DNA of 64,000 nt from positions 1 to 64,000 of the forward strand of contig JFHB01000088.1 in NCBI GenBank assembly GCA_000729835.1, given 5' to 3'. Made by a program: the position numbers and the translations under genes. Every line of letters begins with the position of its first letter. Positions within the stretch are counted from its first letter, which is position 1. Under the pieces are notes generated by a model that ran no database searches, had not been told where the DNA came from, and saw only the letters and a program-made list of their open reading frames with translations. Source of the stretch: Atkinsonella hypoxylon (Eukaryota; Ascomycota; Sordariomycetes; Hypocreales; Clavicipitaceae). Below, piece after piece: positions 13,173-24,480 of the stretch.

Positions 13173-14398
13173 ATACTAATAAATCTATTTAGGGTCTCTT
13201 GTTGCTTATCTATTGAAGCTTTTAGATTAGCTTAAACATTATAGACTTATATTACTCTTTTAGAAGCTAATCTAGCTTCTTTTAGAGCCTTCTTAGCTAT
13301 ATAATCTTCTTTATTAGAAGAGAAATCTACTAGCTAAGGGGGGGATCTAGCTAAACTAGGAAAGCTAGTAGTAGCAGCTGGATTAGCTAATGTACTAGAA
13401 CTACTACCCCGTTTAGGGCTTATACTCTTTCCCTTACTTGTTCCTTTTAGTGCTATTTTAAGGGTTTTTAATAGCTAATTATAGCTAAATTACAGTAGAA
13501 ATAGTAGTAAATAACAGTAATAACCTCTACTAGATATTAATAGATTGCTCTATTATAGGCCTAGAAGTGCTCTATATCTTAAGAAATTATACTAAGATTT
13601 TTCTCCGATTTCTTTCGTAATAGGTATAATAGGCTCTAAGACTGTATTGTATTGCAATCTATATGCGCATATAATTTGTATAGCAGACTAGATTAATAAG
13701 CAGTTATAAGAGGCATAAAACATAGGTTCTAGCTATTTTTAGCTAAAAAATTTAGGAGATTCTTCTCCAATTAGGTTCTAATAAATTAGTAGAGACCTAA
13801 GCACAGCTAATTTAGAGATATCTAGCTAATTTCTACTTTAAAATCCTAACTAGTAGGATTACTATATAAATTAATTCTGCAACCGAAAAACACAGGAATA
13901 TCCGTAATAAGAGCTATTAGGCGTACACTATAAATTATAGTATAGCCACTAACAGAGGTGCATAGAGTGCACAATATACAAGATAACAGCACAACAATAA
14001 GTAATGCAGTGCAGCGCTAAGCTTATTTCTTAATAGAAATAATTAATTAGGTAGTGCCTAATAAAACAATTTGTAGTGCAAATGTAATGTATGCAGATGT
14101 GTATATAATAATGTTGCGCAACAATAGAACCTAGCTATTAAGAATAGCTTTAAAAGTATATATATATAGGGTGCATAGGACTAGTGCAGGAGGCATAGGG
14201 TGGGCAGAATGTAAATACTAGTATAGTGGCTAGCGATATATATGTAGCAGGTATTAATAGCTTCCAGCAAGCTACTAATAGCAGCAATAGCTGCTAGCGT
14301 AGGTCTTAATATAGCTTCTAGTAGGTAATACAGTACACAATAGTAGATTTTTAGCGGGCTAACAGCTTGCAGATAGGTCTTCCAGGCTTATAACCTAT
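13173..14398. other. 1.2 kb spacer between inverted LTR copies
   Basis: The spacer is AT-rich with stops in all frames. On the minus strand about 13,455-13,173 reads as a Ser/Lys-rich relic protein (Lys-Gly-Lys-Ser, then Lys-Lys-Ala-Leu-Lys-Glu-Ala-Arg). LTR copy B cuts it short, so it is probably the flank into which that element inserted. The rest (about 13,500-14,398) shows no recognisable feature. Confidence 0.5.
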
Positions 14399-15090
14399 TA
14401 AATATAATAGGGATTATAGGACTAAATATCTAAGAGAGTAGTAGTCTCTTAGATTTAGCACCTGTAATTGCTCCTAGTAATTATTACGTAGTAAAATCAG
14501 CAGCGGCCTAAATTAAGCTGTAGTGTATAGTATAGATTACGTAGAGGCAGTAGATAACTATAATAATAGTGGTATCTTATATTAAGAGCGCTATAACAAA
14601 CAAGTAAGAGTAGAATCTTAAATCTTTCTAGTTCCTTATAGACCTACTAACTATATCAGCAGGCTATAGTCGCTATAAGGGGCTTATAGGCTACTTTATA
14701 ATTTCCGCAAAAAGATTTACTATATAAAAACAAAAAAATCGACTTATAGCTATACAAATAAGACGCTTATATATATAATTTAACAAATTCTACTAATAAT
14801 AAGTAACTCTTATAAGCAACTCTATTTAACAATTATATTATTAGAAAGCCCTAATTCTTAGCTTTTAAATAGTATACTTCTTAAATTTCTACTATTGCTA
14901 GTTGTAGAGAAAATCGCTGTTAAAGTTAACTATAGGTTAGGCAACTTTGCCTTAGTTGAATCTAGATGTTTACATCTAGTAACAACGATATCTCTACTAA
15001 AAATTAACGTAACAAGACCTAATGAGGGTTACGTGATAGAGCAACTAGTAGGCATAATAATAGGCTATACAGGGTAGCTTATTTTTAACA
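14399..15090 (+). repeat. ~690 bp copia LTR (copy C)
   Basis: This plus-orientation copy ends in GCTTATTTTTAACA at 15,090, where the copia-2 fragment abruptly begins. Flanks show no target duplication, so it is not a simple solo LTR; rearrangement or a further truncation is likely. With copy B it forms a large palindrome. Confidence 0.7.
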
Positions 15091-15758
15091 CGAGCTCTTA
15101 GAATGTTGCGTTAGTTGCAAATTTAGCTTAGCTACATTTAGGGATACCTCTAACTGCTTAAAGGGTCTGCTTAATAAGTTTAGAATTATCTGCAAAAGGG
15201 TTAAAAAGGTCGTTATAAATGTCTTAAAGGTTCTAGATTATTATGTTAAGGCAGTTAAGTATAGATTTATTAGGGTTCTTAGCGATTATATTACGCAACG
15301 TAATGCTATTCTATCTTTAACAATAGAACTGCTTATTAGTTAGGGTCTTAAAGTATTGCCTAACGATTTTAACTATTTAATTAAAGGTGTAATTTATCCT
15401 TATATTTATTGCAATTATTGTAAGGTAGAATTTACGCGCTTTACCTATTAGTATTACTAGAAATGCCTTTATTATTGCTAGTTCTAAGAAATTAAGTTAT
15501 TAATATAGGTCTTTAAGTATAACTACTTTTAGCATAATAAAATCGAATATATTGCTGCTATATTTATTGCTTTTCTTATAGATCTTTATAAGGTTAAGAA
15601 CTTTCTTTATATTAGTTTAAAAAGAATCTATTATAGAAGAAAGTAATAGTTATACTACTAGAAGCAGAAGAAATCTTATATTCTATAAAGGAGAAGGAGG
15701 AGGTAGTATTTCTACTAATATATCTATTAAATTGCTAGGTACACTTAATAAAAGTAAT
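15091..15758 (-). mobile_element. Older copia-2 copy, inner part (inverted), RIP-mutated
   Basis: Its reverse complement matches the internal region of the 15,759-22,066 element at roughly 17,040-17,660. It is the continuation of the inverted copy that begins at 23,332 and was split by insertion of that element at a GTAAT site. It is cut off at 15,091 by LTR copy C. Confidence 0.75.
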
Positions 15759-16073
15759 TGTTGGAATCGTTATAACTCTATCGTGCGATTCCGGCACCTG
15801 CGTAGGTGGATACAACCGCTAATTAGTTGCATCTGCACACTAGTCCCCACTTACATTAAGGTTGCCAATACCCCTTAATTCCCCCTTAACACAACACTAT
15901 ACCTAAGGCATATAAGGCATCTAATAGGGTATATAATGTAGCCTCTTTTGCTTGTTAGATATAACTCCTAGATAACTAAATTTAAACCTCTTTAATGTAA
16001 ATACTAGTGCACTAATAAATTAGTTATAGAACTAACTTAAAGGAGTATAAATTAAACCCTTAGTCTATTAACA
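15759..16073 (+). repeat. 5' LTR of copia-2
   Basis: The outer ~190 bp keep GC-rich stretches such as GCACCTGCGTAGGTGG, while the inner end is RIP-mutated relative to the 3' LTR. Confidence 0.85.
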
Positions 16074-19000
16074 CTAATTAATAGTTGCTTAACTAGAAGT
16101 CTTTAGTACAACTAAAGAGATTAACATAACTAACTATAGATTAGCTAGATTTAGTAAGAAGAGATATAATACTATTAGCTAGAACCCTTAGCGGCTAATG
16201 CAACTAGTAAAGTGTGCTAAAGGAAGGGATATCTTTATAATTGCTTAGTTACTAAGTTATATTAACTTATAATAACGTTTTAGTTTAACTAATTATTAAT
16301 ATTAAACTCCTAAGGAATTAAATTACTAGCTAGAACCTTTAGCAGCTAATACTATAGAATTTAACTCCTTTAACTATCTTAGAACTTAGCTAGAAGCTAG
16401 CTAAATCTCTCTATCTTTATACTAATTCTATTACACCTACTTTCTCTTTCTATACTACTTAATCTTATTTAATATAATAAGTTTACAATAACTCTAGGTA
16501 GATTTATAAGAATTTAAGCAATAACTATAACCTAATAAGCTTCTAGAATAACTTTAAAAGTATTAGAAACTTCTATTAATAGATTAAAACTTAATATATA
16601 AAATTAACCTAGAAACTACTACTACTACTAATTTAAACAATAGAATTGCCTTTATAATTAACCTTTATAAAGATTAAAGATTTAGAGATTAAGAACAATA
16701 GAAGAACTTTAAATTTAACTTCTATAACTAGAATAAAGACCTATTTTAAAGAGCTTTTACTCTAATTATTAAAGTGTTACGCAATTTACTATATAAATAT
16801 AGAGTCTATATAGGCAGAAGCAGCAGCTAAATTACTAATTCCCTTAAAAGAGTGCTATAGAAAGAGAAACAATCTATATAGCTAGAAGAAGAGATTAATA
16901 AATAAGTAGTATTAAGTAAATTCTACTTAAATCTACACCTAGATATAGAACCTATATCTACAGTAAAGAAGCCTTAATCTTCTTTATAGAACCTCTCTTT
17001 TATACCTTTAGTACTCTCTCTATTACTTTTGTTAAGTATACCTAGCAATCTAATAGGTATATTAGTAAGAATGCTACCTCCTCCCCCTTTACTATAGAAT
17101 ATAAGATTTCTTCTGCTTTTAGTAGTATAACTATTACTTCCTTCTATAATAAATCCTTTTTAAACTAATATAAAGAAAGTCCTTAACCTTATAAAGATCT
17201 ATAAGGAAAGCAATAAATATAGCAGCAATATATTTAATTTTATTATACTAAAAGTAGTTATCCTTAAAGACCTATATTAACAACTTAATTTCTTAGAACT
17301 AGCAATAATAAAGGTATTTTTAGTAATACTAATAGGTAAAGTATATAAATTCTACCTTACAATAATTACAATAAATATAAGAATAAATTATACCTTTAAC
17401 TAAATAGTTAAAATTATTAGACAATACTTTAAGACTTTAACTAATAAGTAGTTCTATTGTTAAAGATAGAATAGTATTATATTGTATAATATAATCGCTA
17501 AGAACCCTAATAAATCTATATTTAACTGCCTTAATATAATAATCTAGAACCTTTAAGACATCTATAATAGCCTTTTTAACCCTTTTATAAATAATTCTAA
17601 ACTTATTAAGTAAACCCTTTAAGCAGTTAGAGGTATCTCTAAATATAGCTAAGCTAAATTTATAACTAACGCAATATTCTAAAAGCTTATTAGTAACCTA
17701 TAAAAGTTAATTAGTATTGTAGAAGCACAGAAGAAAATTAGCTAATTCTACATTAAATTTAACTAACTTAATATTAATAATAAAGCTCTCTATATAAACT
17801 ATTAATATTAACGTTTAAGAGACTTTAGCTATAGTAGAAGTAAAACCTAAAAATAACGCTACTTTATCTATAGAAAAGAAGAATATTAGTTAATAAAGTA
17901 TAGCAAAAAAGAGCGTTAAGAAGTATAGTAAAAATAGTAGAATAATAAGAAGTATAGAACTCCTTCTTTAAACAGTAAATTTAGAGCCTATCTATAGGCT
18001 TATAAAGGATTAAGTAAACCTATATAGAATAATAGTTCTAATAATACTTAAGATATAAGTAAAGTATTTATTAAAGAATCTAATATAGCTAATAAAGGAA
18101 AAGCTCCTTAGCTAACAATTATATAATTCTTTACTAATACTGTAACTATAAATAATAAAGCTATCTTCTAGAACCTTAAGGAAGAAGCTTACTAGTATAC
18201 TCTATATAAAGAAGACCTATTTATAGAAGATTAATTAAATTCTATAGATTCCTTATTATATTTATTATCTTATATATTAGAAGAACGTTATTCTAGTAAA
18301 ATATTTAGAGGTATCTTATTTAACACTAAAGCAGTAGGTATATTAACAGCTAGAATTAACTAAGTATAGGCATTAGTAAAGAAAATGCCTTTATTAAAGA
18401 TAAATCTATCTAATTAACACTATATAATTACATTTAGCGCAAGATTAGCAACTTTAATAGGCTTTATTATAGTTTTAACAGTCTTTAGCTTAATTATATT
18501 CTATATAATTAATATAAGCACTCTATTTCTATACAGCATTAATAATATAGATAAGATATATATAAAGCTTAACAACCTTAAAAACGTACTAATTTAAGGC
18601 AATTAAAAGGTTTCTATTATCTAGAAATAGAGATATCTATAGTAGACTCTAGAAGCTATAGAAGTAGCTGCATTCTTTTTGTTAAAAAAGCAAATCTATT
18701 AGCTTTATTGTTAATTTAAATATCTCTCTATATAACAATTAATAAAGATTCTATAATGTACAGAAGAAGATATTAGTAATAACAACGCTATTAATAGAAT
18801 TATATAAGTCTACTACTACTGCTAACTTAACAGTAAATTACCTAGTTAATTCTAATTTATATTAAAAAATAACTATAACTTTAACTATAAAATTATTGTT
18901 AATATTATATATCTAAATAGCAGCTTTATTCTTTATATTGTTAATTCTGCAACCTTATTCTAAGTAGCCTAATTTCTAAAACCCTAAAAGTAGAAAGTAT

Positions 19001-21751
19001 AAAATATCTAGAATATATTAAAAGAATGCTAGATTAATACCTATCTAGGCCCTTCTAACTAGATAGTTTATAATACTAAAAAGAACTTTATATTTACTAA
19101 ATTCTACTATTATATATAAATATTATCCATTAATATTAATAAAGTTCCTATTAAAGCCTATAACAGCATTAGTAAAGTTAAATAGTACTATAGCCTATTA
19201 TAAAGAGCTTATAATATTATTAACAATAAATTAAGCACTAATACTAGTATTATAAAGAATTAAAAGCTTTAGATAGCTATTAAAGCTGTTAATAATTCTA
19301 CTAGACCTAACAGTCTTATGCCTATATTATTAGTCTTTAGTTCCTACCTCTATATAATAAATAATTTACCTTTAAGCCTTTTTATAATATAATAAGCTTT
19401 AATTCTATATAAAGCTACTAATAAAGCCTAAAAGTACCTAGTATAAAGATAAATTTATAATGCTCTTGCCTCCTGCAACAGCCTAAATATAATACCTATA
19501 TATTTACTGCCTCTACAGTTAGAAGTGTATATATAGCGTAAAAAAGAAAGCTAATAAGGCCTCTATAAGCTGCTTGCTATAAATAGTAAGGAGTGCACTA
19601 TATAAATGCCTTATAGCTTTATTTGTTTTTATATAACTATTGTAAAACCTTACTACTATAATAATAATAAATCTAATAATTATTCTGCTATTTCTAACGT
19701 TATACCTAATAAAAGTAATATAGAATCCCTACTTAAAAGCAATTCTATTCTACTAAAGAAGAGAGAAAAACCCCTAAAGGCAAAATAACTAATTAATCTA
19801 AACTTAATATAGAAAAGAGGTTCTAGAAGACTAAGAAAGAACTCTTTTTTTATTCTAATTAATTCTATATAAAATTTCTCTACTTTTAACAATAAACTAA
19901 ATAGATATATTACTATTTCTAGCCTAACTACTAGTAGTTCTTATAATCTTAATTCTAGTAGTAATATTAATTCTACTTATATATTACTATATAAATTTAG
20001 CAATAAAATTTTCCTTTCTATAAAAGAAATAGTAAACTATAATTTAGCTGTATAACTAAGGAAAGATAATAAGATTACAGTAAAAGGTACTCTATTTAAA
20101 GCATCTAACTAAGCTAAAATTAATGTACTATTAGCTAAAGATATCTTCTAATTTATTAAATTTAACTCTACTATATATAATAACTATATCTTTAAATCTT
20201 ATATAGTTTAAGAAGTTAAAGGAAAAGGAACTATATTACTGTATAAGAAGTTAAGACTAGTTATTTAAGGATATAATAACAGTAATAAATTGTTAATTTT
20301 AACGCAATCTCTAATAATTTAATAAGCTAGTTAACGCTTAATTGTAGCACTAGCTCTATCTCTCTAAAAACGCAATATTATCTTATAGATCTATAATATT
20401 ATATAAGCTTATATACAATTTAACACTAATTTAAATAGATTAATTATTATATAACTTCCTAAATAAATTAAACACCTATATCCCTATAATACAGTAATAG
20501 AAGTAATTAAGCCTCTATATAGAATCGCTAAAGTAGGTATATATTAGTAGTCTATATACTTCTACTACTACTATAATAATTTAAGTATAGTTATATTAAT
20601 ATATAACCCCTACTTACTAATATTAAATAATAATAACTGCTTTAGAATTATTAGAATATAGACTAATAATATACTAGAACTAAGCAATAGAACTTTCTTT
20701 AACTATAAGGAATTTAAACTATAGAAGGCTAATTTTACTATAAAGCTAAAGTAGAGCTTAATAGCAGAAACGCTACTAATTTTTAATAGATATATATTAA
20801 CTAAATCTAATAATAGTACTTTAACTCTTTACTAAAAAGGTTAAAGCAAGAGAATTTAACCTATTAATACTACTAGTGTTAGTATAGATTTAACAAAACA
20901 ATAGTATATTAAGCAATAAGCCTATAGCGTATATATTACTATAATCTATTAACTAAAAGCTATATTTAACCTTTTTATTGCTATATAATAGTAAGATATT
21001 ACAATTAACGATATTAAACAACTAAATAAAAGGCTTTAATAGTAGATTAATAACTAAACCTATAGATTATAATATATTCTAATAGACCTTCTCTTTACTA
21101 AATTATATATATTTATTAATAAATTCTTTATAAACAATAAAGATTTAAGCTTCTAGATAGAATATATAATTATCCTAGGTAATAAAGGAGCTTATAAAGA
21201 GAACGCTAAATTTATAATAAAAGGCAACATTATTATATATAGCTCTATTAAAAGCAAGAGAGTTATAAAGAGCGTACTTACATTAGAACTATACAGTATA
21301 GTGTAAGGCGTAAATATATTATATACTATTAGCACTACATTAAATATAGTAATAAAGCAGCTATAAATACTGCTAATTCCACTAGTAGTCTATATAGATT
21401 CGTTCTTATTGTATAAATGCCTTATAAAGCTTAACACAATAAAGGAAAAGAGATTAATAATTAACATTATAGCGCTACATTAATTATATAAAAGGCGTAA
21501 AATTAACGAAATCTATTAGATTAATAGTAAAGATAATATCGCTAATTTAATAATAAAAGTAACGCTAAATAAGACTCTTAAATCCTTTATTAACAACAAT
21601 AAGGCTAATATATAGGTAGAAGGCTAGGTAAAGAGACCTACAAATTAATGCAGAAGGATATTAGATTTATTGTTTATTTCTTTAATCTATTTTGTTATTA
21701 CTGTAACTATTAGAGTTACTCTATTAGCACAATAAAAAGAGAGACTGCTAG

Positions 21752-22066
21752 TATTAGAATTATTATAACTCTATTGTGCGATTCTAGCACCTGCGTAGGT
21801 AGATACAACTGCTAATTAGTTATATCTGCACACTAGTCCCCACTTACATTAAGGTCGCTAATACCCCTTAATTCCCCCTTAACACAACACTATACCTAAG
21901 GCATGTAAGGTATCTAACGGGGTATATAATGTAGCCTCTTTTGCTTGTTAGATATAACTCCTAGATAACCGAATTTGAACCTCTTTAATGTAAATACTAG
22001 TGCACTAGTGAATTGGTTATAGGACCGACTCGAAGGAGTATAAATTAGACCCTTGGTCTGTCGACA
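21752..22066 (+). repeat. 3' LTR of copia-2
   Basis: Its inner part is mutated and its outer ~130 bp (ending GGTCTGTCGACA) are little mutated. This is the mirror image of the 5' LTR. Confidence 0.85.
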
Positions 22067-23332
22067 GTAATAGAGAGAGTGCTAAAGGTATAGAAAGAGA
22101 GTTCTATAAAGAAGATTAAGGCTTCTTTATTGTAAATATAGGTTCTATATCTAGGTGTAGATTTAAGTAGAATTTACCTAATGCTACTTATTTATTAATC
22201 TCTTTTTCTAGCTATATAGATTATTCCTTTTTTTATAGTACTCTTTTAAGGGAATTAGTAATTTAGCTGCTGCTTCTACCTATATAGACTATATTTATAT
22301 AGTAAGTTATATAACGCTTTAATAATTAGAGTAAAAGCTCTTTAAAATAAGTCTTTATTTTAGTTATAGAAGTTAAATTTAAAGTTCTTCTATTATTTCT
22401 AATCTCTAAATTTTTAATCTTTATAAAGGTTAATTATAAAGGTAATTCTATTGTTTAAATTAGTAGTAGTAGCAGTTTCTAGGTTAATTTTATATATTAA
22501 GTTCTAATCTATTAATAGAAGTTTTTAATACTCTTAAAGTTATTCTAAAAGCTTATTAGATTATAGTTATTGCTTAAATTCTTATAAATCTACCTAAAGA
22601 AGTTATAAACTTATTGTAGTAAATAAGATTAAGTAGTATAGAAAGAGAAAGTAGGTATAATAGAATTAGTATAAAGATAAAGAGATTTAGCTAGCTTTTA
22701 GCTAAGTTCTAAGATAGTTAAAGGAGTTAAATTCTATAGTATTAGCTACTAAAGGTTTTAGTTAGTAATTTAATTCCTTAAGAGTTTAATATTAATAATT
22801 AGTTAAACTAAAATATTATTATAAGTTAATATAACTTAGTAACTAAGCAATTATAAAGATATCTCTTTCTTTAGTATACTTTACTGCTTATATTAGCTGC
22901 TAAGGGTTTTAGCTAATAGTATTATATCTTTTCTTACTAAACCTAGCTAATCTATAGTTAGTTATACTAATCTCTTTAGTTATACTAAAGACTTCTAGTT
23001 AAGCAACTACTAATTAGTGTTAATAGACTAAAGGTCTTATTTATACTCCTTTAAGTTAGCTCTATAACTAGTTTATTAGCGCACTAGTATTTACATTAAA
23101 GAGGTTTAAATTTAGTTATTTAGGAGTTATATCTAACTAGCAAAAGAGGCTATATTATATACCCTATTAGATGCCTTATATGCCTTAGGTATAGTGTTGT
23201 GTTAAGGGGGAATTAAGGGGTATTAGCAACCTTAATATAAGTAGAGACTAATGTGCAGATGCAACTAATTAGCGGTTGTATCCACCTACGCAGGTGCTAG
23301 AATCGCACGATGGAGTCATAACGATTCCAACA
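22067..23332 (-). mobile_element. Older copia-2 copy, 5' part (inverted), with LTR at 23,018-23,332
   Basis: On the minus strand a 315 bp LTR (23,332 to 23,018) is followed by about 950 bp matching the gag region of copia-2 (16,074-17,040). It ends at the GTAAT duplication where the younger copia-2 inserted and resumes at 15,758. Confidence 0.85.
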
Positions 23333-23789
23333 GTTTAAGGGATCTAAAAACTTCCTTTTTACTATATTAAGGCTATTTTAGCTAAGGGTAAAATAGAGGT
23401 TAAATAGGCTAGCTAGTATTTACAATATAGTAACTATCTTTAACTAGGCCTAGCCCTTTTTAGGTTAAAAAAGCTATAGAAATTTTCTTTCTCTCTTAAT
23501 TAAATAATCCCTTATAATATAGAGCTTTTATCTCTATAATTTCCTTCTTTCTTATATTAGCAATATTTAAACTAAAGTGCTCTTTTATCTCTAATGCTTA
23601 GTAGCTTTTCTTTCTTTCTTTTAAGATCTCTATAAAAAACCTTTTAATTATATAGTGTACTTTAATTAGAATAAGTCCTTAGTAAAGCCTCTATTTTTAT
23701 TAACTTAAAACTAAACCTCTAAATAACTATATAGTTTACACTAAAGTAGATAGCAATATAGTGTATATTAAGATTAAAGAGAATTAGTA
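23333..23789. other. AT-rich gap with no recognisable feature
   Basis: RIP-like composition and stops in all frames. I see no gene, tRNA or repeat match. Confidence 0.5.
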
Positions 23790-24298
23790 AAGAGTAAGAT
23801 ATTTATTTATATATACTATTAAATAATAGTAGGTAAGAAGATTAAATAGTTAAAAAAGGTAGAAATAAAATATTAGTTATAGCTTAGAAGATATATATAC
23901 GCAAGAAGGAGCTAAATATATTAAAGAGTTAAGGAAAGTATTAGTAGTAGTAAAGTAAGATTTCTTAAGTATTAAGTATTGTAAATCAAAATAGGCTAAA
24001 AGATATTAATTAATTAGAAGAAACAAAGGCTAAAAAGAGCTAGCAAAAGCTGCTTGCGCACTTCTTGCTTCCTTACTTAAAGAGACTATTCTACATGCTA
24101 AGGCAATACGCACTCTTATAAGGAAAATCTGCGTGTAGCATCCCCTGCAAAGCTAATATAAGAACGCAAGGGGGTAACCCCGCCGCGACACAATATCTTC
24201 TAAGCTATAATAGATAAATTATTTCTAACTTATTAAACTATTTCATCTTCTTACCTACTATCACTTAATAGTATATACTAACAAATATCTCGCTCTTT
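23790..24298. repeat. Inverted-repeat element at the edge of the AT-rich block
   Basis: Arms of about 105 bp at 23,790-23,895 and 24,191-24,298 are inverted copies (shared core ATAGTAGGTAAGAAGAT). The left arm is more A/T-mutated than the right. The ~300 bp between them include a GC-richer stretch at 24,040-24,190. It may be a foldback/MITE-type element or two facing LTR ends. No protein is encoded. Confidence 0.6.
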
Positions 24299-24480
24299 TC
24301 CGATCCCCTTTTCGCAAGTAACATACGTATATCACAACTGTTACTACGTTATAGGCTACATAGTCATTTAGGGATTGGTTTTAAGTCGACAAAATATCAA
24401 TTAGTAGACTTCCTATTGTACTTTCTAACTAAATATTCCATAACAATATTAGTCAATATTGGTGCAAATCTCACAATACA

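Larger units (their letters stand above)
15759..22066 (+). mobile_element. Ty1/copia LTR retrotransposon (copia-2), full length but RIP-inactivated
   Basis: The 6.3 kb element has 315 bp LTRs (15,759-16,073 and 21,752-22,066) that start TGTTGGAATCG and end GTCGACA in the unmutated parts. A perfect 5 bp target duplication GTAAT lies at 15,754-15,758 and 22,067-22,071. Degraded gag lies after the 5' LTR. Reverse-transcriptase and RNase H-like residues can be read through stops in the last third, including an RNase H-like stretch at about 21,100-21,300. That stretch resembles the Copia Asn-Asn-Lys-Asp-Leu segment with a later Leu-Glu-Leu-Tyr. RT before RNase H near the 3' end fits the Copia order. 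It is inserted within an inverted older copy of the same family. Confidence 0.85.
1..24300. other. AT-rich, RIP-mutated, gene-free block of nested retroelements
   Basis: The block is dominated by A and T with TAA/TAG in all frames, and no reading frame of gene length survives. Protein-like stretches can be followed only by reading stops as mutated Trp/Gln codons and Asn as mutated Asp, which is the signature of repeat-induced point mutation. Ordinary base composition returns at about 24,300, some 180 bp before the 3' end of the first biosynthetic gene. The block is made of LTR retrotransposons inserted into one another, listed separately below. The few short open frames (for example 5,085-5,327 or 19,606-19,788) look like chance or relic frames. 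Confidence 0.9.

Noticed and set aside
12496..15077. Two near-identical 60-residue frames on opposite strands (12,496-12,678 and 14,895-15,077)
   Set aside because: They are the same stretch of the inverted ~690 bp LTR copies, not genes.
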